DNA of 30,000 nt from Paulinella micropora. Taxonomy: Eukaryota > Cercozoa > Imbricatea > Euglyphida > Paulinellidae. This document shows, one piece after another, positions 1-8,285 of this stretch (position 1 is the stretch's first letter; each line of letters begins with the position of its first letter). The notes beneath the pieces were generated by a model. That model worked only from the letters and a program-made list of their open reading frames with translations, was not told the origin of the DNA and did no database searches. The translations under genes were made by a program, and so were the position numbers. The stretch spans positions 22,501 to 52,500 of the forward strand of contig WBZZ01003698.1 in assembly GCA_019918135.1 (NCBI GenBank). Direction: 5' to 3'.

Positions 1-112
1 TGAGCACCGTAAGCTTGCGCAAGCTACAATGATAACACTTGTGTAAAGGCCTAAACCCCCGAAGGGACCTAGCCCGGGCTATGCAACACTGGACGGCTAT
101 GACGGAATGCAG
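1..112. repeat. direct repeat, copy 1 (~110 bp)
   Basis: This block reappears almost unchanged at 508-617, sharing the opening TGAGCACCGTAAGCTTGCGC and the close GGCTATGACGGAATGCAG. It begins at the window edge, so its true left end is unknown. The copies lie 507 bp apart, which fits either a satellite unit of about 0.5 kb or the two ends of a small element. Confidence 0.85.
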
Positions 113-507
113 GATGAGAGATAAGGGGAGGATGAGAGGGAGGGCGGATTGGAGTTCTTCTTCAATGTCTTTCCATACGCTTGGTGTTGATGGCAAAATC
201 AGGTGCTTTCTTCTTTCGATTGGTTCTTTCGGGGCACTTCTTGGACGAAATGAGAGTATGTCTCGGCGTCAACACTGTGGGTGGAATCCGGGTTGACAAT
301 GCCGGGTTGTGACTTATAGTCCGGATGGACGTGCACTTTTGGACTCTTCTTTTCGAGGAGGCTCGAAGGATCTTCGTAAGGGTGGACATGAGCAAAATCT
401 TCTCCAAGGGGTTTGAAGAAAAAGGCAAAATGGAGAGTGGGGTCTTGAGGAGGACAAGGAAGAAGAGAAAGAAAAGGAAGCCGTTCAAGCCGTTAGTCCA
501 AGTGTTT
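113..507. other. spacer between direct repeats, no gene supported
   Basis: About 395 bp of unique-looking DNA that turns purine-rich (GGAGGACAAGGAAGAAGAG type) towards 450-480. Short reading frames occur on both strands but lack recognisable domains or a consistent coding look. If the flanking repeats are element ends, this is the element's interior. Confidence 0.5.
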
Positions 508-617
508 TGAGCACCGTAAGCTTGCGCAAGCTACAATGATGACATTGTATGAGGCCTAAACCCTCGAAGGGACCTAGCCCGGGCTATGCAACACTGGACG
601 GCTATGACGGAATGCAG
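508..617. repeat. direct repeat, copy 2 (~110 bp)
   Basis: Second copy of the repeat at 1-112. The main differences are a small indel near the middle (GATGACATTGTATGAGG instead of GATAACACTTGTGTAAAGG) and CCCTCG for CCCCCG. The match stops at AATGCAG, after which a short unique stretch leads into a tetranucleotide microsatellite. Confidence 0.85.
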
Positions 618-632
618 TCACCGATACGGACT

Positions 633-745
<113 letters not shown>

Positions 746-748
746 GAA

Positions 749-893
749 CGACAGAGACAAATGTATGTATGTATGTGTGTGTGTGTGTTTGGTTGTTTGG
801 TTGTTTTTGCAGCAAGGCTGAGCTCGAGGCGACAGAGACAAATGTATGTATGTGTTGTGTGTGTGTGTTTGGTTGTTTGAAGGCTGAGCTCGA
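749..893. repeat. tandem pair of ~65-80 bp units with TG tract
   Basis: Two imperfect units (749-828 and 830-893). Each runs from CGACAGAGACAAATGTATGT through a TG tract and TTTGGTTGTTTG to AAGGCTGAGCTCGA. The first unit is longer because of an extra GGTTGTTTTTGCAGC segment. Confidence 0.8.
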
Positions 894-950
894 AGCTGAG
901 ATGCTGGCGATGGAAAGAGAGGGCGCAGACGAGTGATCCCAGCCAACGTA

Positions 951-959
951 CGTGCACAC

Positions 960-992
<33 letters not shown>

Positions 993-1041
993 CACATTAT
1001 AACACATACACGTACACATACACATACACATGCACATACAC

Positions 1042-1091
<50 letters not shown>

Positions 1092-1102
1092 GCATACATG
1101 TG

Positions 1103-1141
<39 letters not shown>

Positions 1142-1183
1142 GTACATATACACATATACATATACATATACATATACATAGAG
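951..1183. repeat. (CATATA)n / (CACATA)n microsatellite
   Basis: Long hexanucleotide array of CATATA with scattered CACATA and CATGTA variants. Several overlapping reading frames (HIHIHI, YTYTYT) are artefacts of the repeat. Confidence 0.95.
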
Positions 1184-1221
1184 CAACGCAGCAGCCGAGC
1201 CTGATCAGTGTGTACCAAAAC

Positions 1222-1222
1222 A

Positions 1223-1278
<56 letters not shown>

Positions 1279-1293
1279 CTCTCTCTCTCTCTA

Positions 1294-1330
<37 letters not shown>

Positions 1331-1347
1331 CTCTCTCTCTCTCTCTA

Positions 1348-1396
<49 letters not shown>
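1222..1396. repeat. (CT)n microsatellite with TTTC interruptions
   Basis: About 175 bp of CT dinucleotides broken by TTTCTTTC and ATCTATCT. Pure pyrimidine on the + strand, so capable of triplex formation. SLSLSL reading frames here are not genes. Confidence 0.95.
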
Positions 1397-1399
<3 letters not shown>

Positions 1400-1460
1400 T
1401 TTAAGTTGTTGACGTCACAACCTGCCTCGGCTGACCGCCCCCGCTGCAAACTGGCTGATT

Positions 1461-1531
1461 GGCTGGGTGGCTGACTAACTGACCGACTTGACTGACCGAC
1501 TGACTAACTAACTGGCTGACTGACTTGACCG
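1461..1531. repeat. degenerate (GACT/GACC)n repeat
   Basis: Imperfect tetranucleotide array of GACTGACC, GACTAACT and similar words; older and more diverged than its neighbours. Confidence 0.7.
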
Positions 1532-1602
1532 AGCAGACAAGGCCGCGGCGGGTTATTGGACCTTATTTCCTTATTTCTTGCGTAAATTAGCGAGCGCTTC
1601 CC

Positions 1603-1604
<2 letters not shown>

Positions 1605-1633
<29 letters not shown>

Positions 1634-1661
1634 GTTATTATTATTATTATTTATTTATTTT
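1605..1661. repeat. (TTA)n microsatellite
   Basis: TTA triplets interrupted by one GTTA and ending in TTTATTTATTTT. Confidence 0.9.
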
Positions 1662-1767
1662 TGTCAAAATGGTTCAAAAACCACCCGCTTTCCTTTTGCG
1701 ATCTCGCCTTGCCTGTATCATCTTGTCGAATTCATGTTAACATCTTCACCCTGGTTTGAATATATCC

Positions 1768-1829
1768 CCAGGAAGAAGGAAGAAGGAAGAAGGACGAAGG
1801 AAGAAGGAAGAAGAAGGAAGAAGGAAGAA
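1768..1829. repeat. (GAAGGAA)n purine tract
   Basis: About 60 bp of GGAAGAAGGAAGAA repeats; a homopurine strand with no coding content. Confidence 0.9.
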
Positions 1830-2049
1830 CCCCCTTGTCAGATTATCCCTTTGAGCTGAGTTCGGAAAGGGGTGAAAAAAAGTTCCTAGTCATTACTGCC
1901 AGTAATACATATGAATGTAATTTTTTACGCAAACACTGTTTTAATAGAAATACTTGCCACTCGTAGAGCCTGAGTGGGAAGCAGAAGAGAGAGAATGGAA
2001 GAGGTCTCCAAGAGATAAAACGAAAGTGGTGGAAACAAAATGAAGCGTT

Positions 2050-2104
2050 AAAAAAAAAATTAATAGTAAACACAAAAAAAACAAAAAAAAAAAAAAAAAA
2101 AAAA
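2050..2104. repeat. A-rich tract ending in a poly-A run
   Basis: Runs of A broken by single bases and ending in about 24 A followed by GG. It could be the tail of a retroposed sequence on the + strand, but no source element was recognised upstream. Confidence 0.7.
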
Positions 2105-2297
2105 GGAATAATAATATGTATGAATGGGCAACAGCGACAACGTGTATTAATATCACAGTACGTGGACAGGGAAGGGGAAGGTCGGAAATGTGTGTCCATG
2201 AATGGAGTATTTACAATCAATCAATCAATTGAATTGCTGCATTGAAGAAGTCTCAACAATGTCTGTTTGTTTGCTTGTTTCTTTCTTTCTTTTTCTT

Positions 2298-2336
2298 CTT
2301 TTTTTTTTCAAGTTTTTTTTTTTTTTTTTTTTTTTC
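2298..2336. repeat. poly-T tract
   Basis: Two T runs separated by CAAG; low complexity. Confidence 0.85.
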
Positions 2337-2739
2337 TTCAAAAGTTTTCTTAATCAACGAATGAGCCCTCATGAATTGTTCACATAAACAGCAAGGTGTT
2401 CCTAAATCATTAAAGTGTGGTGGAAATAGTTACCGGTATTATATTAATATGTCTCTGTCACTTGTCAGACAGAATAACTTGATAATAGTATTATAATATT
2501 AATTATTTACTGCTGCCGGTGGCAAGTATTAATATTCTATATATTGTATTAAAACTGCGTGCTTAAAACAAAGATGAACCCTTCAAAGTTGGGCATCTTG
2601 GCCAAGGTTTGGTTTTATTGTACTACAATAACATTCGCGGCACAAGACTGTCACTTTGTGAGAGACACTAGTCATATTAATAAATAACTATTGAGGTTCT
2701 GTTGAAAGTCCCGATATGATAATTTGAGAGTCAAGTTAA
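2337..2739. other. AT-rich spacer, no gene seen
   Basis: AT-rich DNA with TAATATTA-type words and no open reading frame of note on either strand. It separates the microsatellite block from element A. Confidence 0.5.
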
Positions 2740-2925
2740 GCAAGAGCCGGATCGGGCTGAGATCCGGCACCGTAAAGCGGCAGCAGCTCCTGACGCAATG
2801 TGCCTGAGTCTAGTGCGGCCTTGCTGACTCAGACCGGCCCCGGCGCCGCTAGCATCAGCCGAACTTCATCCACCTCTTACCGAGCTTGCGCGGATGACTC
2901 TGAGGTATATATAGCGCGAATTATT
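2740..2925 (+). promoter_or_regulatory. GC-rich upstream region with TATA box (element A)
   Basis: A GC-rich island inside AT-rich flanks contains GCTGACTCAGACCGGCCCCG and ends in TATATATA at 2906-2913, followed by GCGCG. This is the layout of a core promoter pointing towards the transposase that starts at 3518. A similar block (GCTGACTGAGCCGGCCC, then a TATATAAT box) precedes the retroelement at 14230-14456. Promoter activity is inferred from position and motif only. Confidence 0.4.
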
Positions 2926-3517
2926 GAAAGTTAACGTGAATCAGTATTGAAAGTGCGGCCAAAACATATGTAATTTTAAACATCAAAAACAAAGTTAAGT
3001 GCGCTCATCATAGTATAGTTAGCATGTAAATAAACGCAGTGAAATCGGGGCGCAAATCTGCGTTTAAACTAAAATAGTTTTTTTAATATTGTTTTTTTTA
3101 TTTACTAATACAGATATTGAACTATTCCCCACACAAAAAATATCAATATTATGTTATGAATTGATTACACACTGTATATTTAAAAAGAATACGTTCTGTT
3201 TCAGTATGGTTTTTTTAAAAAAAGCACTAAGGCATACGTTAATAAAAATTACTGGAAACTAATGTGGGGAATAATTTAAGTTTCGATCTTTCTATCTATA
3301 GCTTTACTTTTTTTTTAAACCTTGTGGTTCGGAAGCCGGAGATCAAAGCCACTTTTTCAACTTTTTAAAAAATATTCACGCCGGTCCGCAGGAACATACT
3401 AGGAAACGATAAGCCATTTCCCGTGATCCCACCACGTTTTTTTGACTATGCTTTTTGTAATTTTCGCTCTCAACTCCAAATTCCAGGACATGTCTCCGAG
3501 CCCCTTTGTCAGTCGTT
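2926..3517. other. AT-rich 5' flank of element A transposase
   Basis: About 590 bp, mostly AT-rich, with no supported gene. It sits between the TATA box and the transposase start, so it would be 5' untranslated or intronic if that promoter is real. Terminal inverted repeats for element A were looked for here and not recognised. Confidence 0.4.
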
Positions 3518-3949
3518 ATGCCCAAGAAAAAGCGAAAAAAGGGATGGAGGAATAAAGTGAAGGGTCGTCAGCGTGTGGGCACCTCAGACACAGCAAAAAG
3601 ACAAGCCAACCGTATTGCCAATGCTGACAAATTAGCCAAAAGGATCAAGACTGAAGAGACAAGAAAGAACGAAAAGGAAGAGAAAGATGAAGAGAGTGAA
3701 GGAGATAGGGAGGAGGATGGAGAGACAGAGAGGGAGGAGAATGTAGATGTAGAGAAAGATAGATTAGGAGTGCCACAACACCATAGAATAGTCAACACAT
3801 TCACATCACCAGACGGTAGACAGACAAAGACTACTTCACACCAGAGGTTAGGGAAAAGAAAAACAAGAAAGGTAAGAGGCAAGAAAAGAAGACAGTTATA
3901 CAGGAGCTTAGGTTTCAGGCAGAGACACACAGTAGGTTTAGAAATGTAG
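3518..3949 (+). CDS. element A transposase, N-terminal piece
   Basis: The frame opens upstream at 3506, but the ATG at 3518 is preferred because MP followed by basic residues and KGWR matches the start of element B. The first residues, MPKKKRKKGWR, contain a near-copy of the classical monopartite nuclear localisation signal, so nuclear entry is plausible. A highly charged Glu/Lys/Arg linker follows. Homology with B breaks at about 3830: the continuing frame becomes very basic to its stop at 3949, while the adjacent frame starting DYFTPEVREK resembles B's EYWASVEREK. The last ~40 codons are therefore probably out-of-frame translation after a one-base indel. Confidence 0.55.
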   Translation: MPKKKRKKGWRNKVKGRQRVGTSDTAKRQANRIANADKLAKRIKTEETRKNEKEEKDEESEGDREEDGETEREENVDVEKDRLGVPQHHRIVNTFTSPDGRQTKTTSHQRLGKRKTRKVRGKKRRQLYRSLGFRQRHTVGLEM

Positions 3950-4560
3950 AGGAGGAGGCGATGCAAGAGTTTGCTGCCGCATTTGACAAGTTTGTAGTGA
4001 GAGATGAACCCACCGACGAAGAAGTTAGGGCAACAGTAGACAAAGTGCTATTATTGCTGTTGACATTCAAGACAACAACAAAAATTAGTTTTTCATTTTT
4101 GTGTCAGATTTTCATTTTTGTGATAGTTTTTCATTTTTGTGACAAAAATTCAAATTTTCAAATTTAACGGTAACATTTCGCGAAAATTTACGATATTTTG
4201 CGGACGAATATAGCAGTTAATTTGAAAAATTCAAATTTTCATCCAAAATCAAAATTTCAACCAAAACTGAAATTCCAACCAAAACAGAAAAATTAATTTT
4301 TTTTGTTGTCTTGAATGTCAACAGCAATATATATGATGCAACATAACGCAAGTGAGAAGGAAGTAACAGATTTGTTAGCTGTTAGCAAACACCCACACAT
4401 AAAAGGCAGCATGCTTAAGAATAGGAGAAGGAAAGAGTTAGAGCCAGCAGCGCGGGAGGCATATGCATTACAGCTCAGTAGTGATAACAAGTGTGTAACA
4501 GCAGATTTAGGAAAGATGTCACAAAGTGTAGATTTAGGAAAGATTTCACTTGCAGGATAG
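3829..4560 (+). pseudogene. element A transposase, second piece (carries MITE)
   Basis: In the frame of 3961 the sequence is open from about 3829 and encodes a helical, charged region including QELRFQAETHSRF, EEEAMQEF and DEPTDEEVRATVDKVL. A 276-bp insertion (MITE plus duplicated TA) interrupts it at 4054. Beyond the insertion the same frame resumes with YMMQHNASEKEVTDLL and SKHPHIKGSM, then RRRKELEPA, and ends with TAG at 4558-4560. The parts on both sides align with one continuous stretch in element B (VMSDKQVSALLHAVKHPFLSG). The segment carries no catalytic residue and may be a DNA-binding or dimerisation region; that is inference. A short duplication of GATTTAGGAAAGAT lies near 4503-4545. 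Confidence 0.65.
4054..4329. mobile_element. mariner-type MITE, 27-bp terminal inverted repeats
   Basis: Perfect inverted repeats occupy 4052-4078 and 4303-4329, counting the flanking TA at each end. Inside the TA the ends read TTGCTGTTGACATTC and its complement. The flanking TA at 4052-4053 and 4328-4329 fits the TA target duplication of Tc1/mariner-type elements. The ~220-bp interior is AT-rich and non-coding, with repeated TTTTCATTTTTGTG and AAATTCAAATTTTC. Removing 276 bp (element plus one TA) rejoins the transposase frame exactly, so it inserted into a formerly intact gene. Its autonomous partner is not in this window. Confidence 0.9.
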
Positions 4561-4565
4561 TGTAG

Positions 4566-5099
4566 ATGAAGCTAAGCAGAGACGAGCTAAGGATAGCTAT
4601 AGCAGGCGATGGAGCTAAGGTAGGCAATTCACACAAAATAATAACGCTAGCTTTAAAGATGATGGTAGTAGACAAAGAGGGTGCTTTACTGGGCTTACTA
4701 CCGTCCCCCACCTCCCCCGCGGGACTATTCACAATCGCACAGTGCAAGACACGTGAAAAGTATGACGATCTAGAAGAGAGACTAATGCCGACTCTAAAGT
4801 CTATGGAAACCCTCAGACAAACGGGCTGGCATTGCCCATCTCAGGCAAGGACAATCAAAGTTCGATTCCTGCAAATAGGAGACATGTCCTGGAATTTAGA
4901 AATGTCTGGTCACAAGGACGCGGGAAGTACATACGTCTGTTTGTACTGCAAGTGTACCAAGCAAGAGCGCAGCAATCTTAGGAAAAGATGGGGCATAACT
5001 AGACATAGAAACGACGATGATATGGATGGAAGGAAGAAGGAGGAGTCTCTGTTTTGGTTTGTGGACGTGTGGGACATCATTCCGGACTACTACACATTA
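4566..5099 (+). pseudogene. element A transposase, catalytic core piece
   Basis: Beginning at the ATG at 4566, the frame carries the first candidate catalytic aspartate in AIAGDGAK (residue 15, codon 4608-4610), then EKYDDLEERLMPTLKSMETL, the second aspartate in LQIGDMSW (residue 106, codon 4881-4883), GHKDAGSTY, a C-x2-C-x-C cluster (residues 125-130) and RWGITR. Element B has TGDMKW, GHKAASS, C-x2-C-x-C and KWGVTR in the same order. The true frame ends around 5087: after IIPD one base is missing and the following LLHIMLRVHGR is read one frame over. A stop immediately upstream at 4563-4565 means the join to the preceding piece is also broken. Confidence 0.7.
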
Positions 5100-5839
5100 T
5101 GCTACGCGTGCATGGTCGTTTTTTCGGTAAGCTGCTCAAGGAGATTATGGAGGAGGAAGTGCAGGTTTTTTGGCCCTTCGGCAAGAAAGAATGTCCATTG
5201 TTGCCAAGCAAAAAGGAGGACATTGTTGCCCGTCGGGAAGTTATTTTACACAATGCAGGTGTGTACGGTGTAAAAATCAAAGTAGTCAAGGGCAGCGATG
5301 GTGCTAACACCTACGAATTCAGTGGGCATGAAAGTGGCCAAGTGCTTCGGCGTCTCTTTGGACAAGTGCTGGAAGATAAAGTTGACTTTTCACCGCTTCT
5401 GCATTTAGGTAGGTGGGAGAGAATAAAGCAGTTTTGGAACGCATTGCATTGTCAGTGGTTGATACTCAACAATCCAGACACAATTTTTTCTTCGCAGCAA
5501 GCCTGGGAATGGCAGGAGTACACTATCACGGTGTTCAGACTGCTTACAGAGACGAGTGCACAACAAATGCACCCCAAAATGGAAACAGGTGTATGGGAAG
5601 TAAGGGGGGGAAAAGGACAGCAGCACCCCGAGGCCAAGGTGCGCGATGCAAAGACTAAGCTCCCTGTGCGGGACCCATTGATCGGGGGTGGGCAGAGGGA
5701 TGTTTTATTCAAAGACGTTATGCGGGTCCCTACATACCTCAACAATTTCATTACCCCTTACATCCACTGGTTATGCTGTCACGCAAACGATTTCTTAGTT
5801 AGACATGGTTCAATTTACTGTGACTTTTTTCTTTACTAA
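5088..5839 (+). pseudogene. element A transposase, C-terminal piece
   Basis: The frame of 5054-5839 is meaningful from about 5088, where LLHIMLRVHGRFFGKLL matches LLHMMLRVCGR in element B. It continues through GRWERIKQFWNALHCQW (B: GRWKNIKTF), a hydrophilic loop rich in Gly, Lys and Gln, and NNFITPYIHWL (B: DFITPYVHLT). After RHGSI the protein ends within nine residues. In B this point is followed by SLELVNNMHSQLFF, a likely site of the third acidic residue. The loss coincides with the start of a 187-bp tandem repeat at 5817, which suggests a rearrangement there. Confidence 0.65.
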
Positions 5840-6172
5840 TCTGTGACCGCACGATGCACTATGAACATTACGTTTCAATACCGGTTGTAAGCTTGTTCAA
5901 CTTCACGCACATGCTGGACAAGCTGCTGGTAATATTATTTCATAAATATAGTAAGTGGTGTGTGAGTATGTATAACAACTACATTACATTGTTTTCGATC
6001 AATACTGTGACTTTTTTTTTTACTCACGTGACCGTATTGTTCCACTTGACTACATGTTTCAAAACCGGTTTTATACTGCAACAACTTAGACCACACGCTG
6101 AATAAGCTGCCGGTAATATTATTTTAGTAATATACCAAGTACTGAGTAAGTATGTATAACAACTACACTATA
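5817..6172. repeat. tandem pair, 187-bp period
   Basis: Two diverged units begin with ACTGTGACTTTTTT at 5817 and 6004. Both contain TGTGACCG or CGTGACCG, ACCGGTT, a GC-poor core with GGTAATATTATTT, and end in GTATGTATAACAACTACA. They lie exactly between the truncated + strand transposase and the convergent - strand ORF, so they may include the 3' ends of both transcripts. Confidence 0.8.
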
Positions 6173-6205
6173 CGTTTATTACCTTTCACGCACTGCATAT
6201 TATTC

Positions 6206-7174
6206 CTAGTCTGACTCTACGTCTGAATAGTTAGCATTAGGAGTGGAAGGAGCAGGGGGGGTTGCAGGGCTGGGTGAGCGTGTTACTGCTAGTGGTGACA
6301 ACCACTCTTTATTGTGATTAGGTGGTTCGGGTGTGTTGGGTTCGGTGGGGGGAAGGGGTGAGTGTGGGCTTGCAGGTGAAGGGGGAGTGGGGACTTGGGT
6401 GGAGCAGAGGCTGGCAGGGGAAGGAGGGGGATGTGGTGAGGCAGGCTGTGCAGCAGCAGCAGAAGAAGAAGATTCAGCACGAAGACGAGGAGCCACAAGT
6501 GGCTCGTCGTCATCGCTTGAGTCTTCTTCTTCTGCTGCCTCTTCCCCCTGATGCCACATTTTAGATGCAGTTATGCTTAATATGCATGTCATGTGTGTGA
6601 ATTTGCTCCCCTTGCTCTCTCTCGCATACGCCCTCACAAAATCTCTCACTGTCTGTGGTAAATTTCTCAACTCTCGCCTTGACACGCCTCCTCCCTTTTT
6701 CTTTGCATATGTAATATGCATAGCAAAAGGGAGGAGGATCCGATGACGAAGAGAGAAAGCTTCCTTCTCTTCTTCGTCATCGGACTCCCAAGGGGCATGT
6801 TTCCATACCCACTTGGGAGCCTTGTCAGGCTCATCTTCATGAACATTCACAAGGCGGGCAGGCATGAATGTGGAATCTGGTGTGAGCTCTCTCCCTACTG
6901 CCCCCTCCCAAACTACCATGACTTTGTCTGCCCGTTTCTCTGGTTTGCTATGCGGTCCCACGTACTTTGCTACCCTCCACCCCACATCTGCCTCTACGCT
7001 CACAATGTAGTGTGTGTGTGTTGTGCCCCCTCTGGTTGGTCTTGTGCGATGTCTTCTGCTGTTTCTATCGGTCTGTCTATGCATATGTCTCTGTGTTCTG
7101 TTAGAACAAGTTTGACTCCATGTTTTGTGATGGTGTATGTGGGTGCTATCTCTCCTGGGTGCTGTGTCTCCCAT
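6206..7174 (-). CDS. unrecognised ORF facing the transposase (322 aa)
   Basis: Uninterrupted - strand frame from ATG at 7174 to a stop at 6206. The N-terminus (to ~residue 50) is rich in Arg, His and Thr. The middle (about 55-210) looks globular: HYIVSVEADVGWRVAKYVG, DKVMVVWEGAVGREL, STFMPARLVNVHEDE and LRNLPQTVRDFVRAYARES. The last third is low-complexity: an acidic-Ser patch (EEAAEEEDSSDDDE), then Ser/Pro/Ala-rich sequence. The VGWRVAKY...VMVVW spacing recalls a small beta-barrel domain, but I cannot assign a family. It converges tail-to-tail with element A's transposase with ~370 bp between, as accessory ORFs of two-gene DNA transposons often do. It could instead be an unrelated host exon. 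Confidence 0.55.
   Translation of the reverse strand: MGDTAPRRDSTHIHHHKTWSQTCSNRTQRHMHRQTDRNSRRHRTRPTRGGTTHTHYIVSVEADVGWRVAKYVGPHSKPEKRADKVMVVWEGAVGRELTPDSTFMPARLVNVHEDEPDKAPKWVWKHAPWESDDEEEKEAFSLRHRILLPFAMHITYAKKKGGGVSRRELRNLPQTVRDFVRAYARESKGSKFTHMTCILSITASKMWHQGEEAAEEEDSSDDDEPLVAPRLRAESSSSAAAAQPASPHPPPSPASLCSTQVPTPPSPASPHSPLPPTEPNTPEPPNHNKEWLSPLAVTRSPSPATPPAPSTPNANYSDVESD
6739..6784. repeat. 46-bp near-perfect inverted repeat inside ORF
   Basis: Arms TCCGATGACGAAGA (6739-6752) and TCTTCGTCATCGGA (6771-6784) are exact complements, and the 18-bp centre is itself almost palindromic around AAGCTT. On the coding (-) strand it spells the acidic patch ESDDEEEKE, then SLRHRI. Confidence 0.85.
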
Positions 7175-7248
7175 TTTTTTGTCTATCTTTTTATCATCTT
7201 TCTCGTCCCCTCATCAAACCTCAAATCTTGTGTTTTATTGTGTTTATT

Positions 7249-7635
7249 CTATCTATATGCCATAGATGCATCTGCTTTCAGTAACAAGTTACCGAAAGCA
7301 GATGCATCCAGGATATGGATGCCAAAGCGGTGGGGTGTGTTGTGAGTTATCTCTATGGTATCTGCAAGAGCAGATGGAGGTGTGAAAGCACGAGTGAAAG
7401 ATGACAGGTTAAACGAAATAGGTGTGTGCTGCGTGATAGTCCAACTACCTCGATCCGACGGGGCCCAACCCCTTAACTTTGAAAAAATGACGTCAAAGAC
7501 TAATCTACGCCACTGCGTAACGCTACCACTGGGCAAGGATGCTAGATTTGTTAAATTAACACTTTTTTTGTACTCTGTACTTTGTTCGTTGCACTGTCTT
7601 TTGTCACTTCTAGCTGAGTCATTGCATGCCGCCAA
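7249..7635 (-). pseudogene. - strand coding fragment, possible upstream part of partner gene
   Basis: The frame becomes protein-like from about 7570 downwards: NLTNLASLPSGSVTQWRRLVFD, WAPSDRGSWTITQHTPISF, SFTRAFTPPSALADTIEIT and HRFGIHILDASAFGNLLL. It then runs into a 44-bp palindrome and stops at 7249. The pattern FGIHILDASAFGNLL loosely resembles FRGVLVVGFPDLHNIAS in the + strand fragment facing element B, which would fit both being partner-gene remains; this is a visual match only. No start codon or splice site was settled. The opposite-strand frame here is judged a shadow. Confidence 0.35.
7265..7308. repeat. 44-bp near-perfect palindrome
   Basis: GATGCATCTGCTTTC (7265-7279) and its exact complement (7294-7308) flank GTAAC-AA-GTTAC, leaving one mismatched pair (A7280/C7293) and a 2-nt loop. 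It can extrude as a cruciform or fold as RNA from either strand. Confidence 0.9.
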
Positions 7636-7835
7636 AGGGTCTGCTGCTTGTCTTTTTTTCTTCTGCTATCTCGATGGTCTGCAGGGGTGTATAATGCGTT
7701 CGGAATTTTACTCAGCCTTGCCAGACGGTCCCCAGGAATGATTAACCCTTCGCAAAAAGGGTCATCGTATTTGCCCCAGTCGAGGGTTCCAATTTTGGTT
7801 TCTACTGGGTTTCTTGAGCGGGCGTTTCGCATCAT
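7551..7835 (-). pseudogene. - strand coding fragment (94 aa)
   Basis: Encodes a polar peptide, RNARSRNPVETKIGTLDWGKY, then DDPFCEGLIIPGDRLARLSKIPNALYTP and a basic segment DHRDSRRKKDKQQ. The look is of real protein sequence, not repeat translation, but no domain is recognised. It overlaps the next - strand fragment in another frame, so either an intron or a frameshift separates them. It may be the first exon of the gene that ends at 6206. Confidence 0.35.
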
Positions 7836-8285
7836 GGTTGTAGAACACGTCAGGTACCACTATAAACATAAAAACAGTGAAAGAACAGCTGGGTGGAGAA
7901 ATAACAGACTGAAAAACTGAGCAGGTCCTCCTCTCAACATCAAGGTGGTTTGAAACAAGGGATTAGCGTTAAGCACGCTGACAACCCACTTTTACCAAAA
8001 AAAATTCAGGCCGGAGGAACTAGGTAAAAAGTTACTGGTAGATGCAAGAATGCTTACCACGCAGGAACCGTCATACATAAATTTATTTTCTTTTATGTAA
8101 TATTCAAAGTAATCACTTAAATAAATTTAATCGTACATTGAAATTAAGTGAAAACTTCGCTGTCATTTATTAGACTTTTGATGTGCAGCTAATTACATAT
8201 GTGATGAATAGATTTTAATATAATTAGGTATTATTAAAGTTTGCATGATCGTTTTTAAACTACTTTAATTAGCTTGAAAAAAATT
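7836..8285. other. AT-rich spacer between elements A and B
   Basis: Strongly AT-rich in its second half (ATTTAAT and TTAATAT words) with no gene seen. The boundary of element A on this side should lie here; no clear terminal inverted repeat or target duplication could be picked out. Confidence 0.4.

Larger units (their letters stand above)
3518..5839 (+). pseudogene. element A: decayed DDE-type transposase
   Basis: A single transposase gene can be followed through at least four reading-frame pieces: 3518 to ~3830, ~3829-4560 (minus a MITE), 4566 to ~5087, and ~5088-5839. The assignment rests on motif order: a basic N-terminus with KGWR, an acidic-basic linker, SKHPHIKGSM, a first aspartate in AGDGAK, a second in IGDMSW, a C-x2-C pair, LLHIMLRVHGR, GRWERIKQF and FITPYIHWL. 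The same series occurs in element B on the - strand. The D-G / G-D / C-x2-C layout resembles RNase H-fold cut-and-paste transposases broadly of the CACTA/KDZ type, but I cannot name the family. The final acidic residue of the triad, visible in B, is missing: the frame ends at the tandem repeat starting at 5817. Confidence 0.75.

Noticed and set aside
3949..4566. Adjacent short + strand ORFs as separate small genes
   Set aside because: Comparison with element B shows that they are consecutive pieces of one transposase separated by frameshifts and a MITE.
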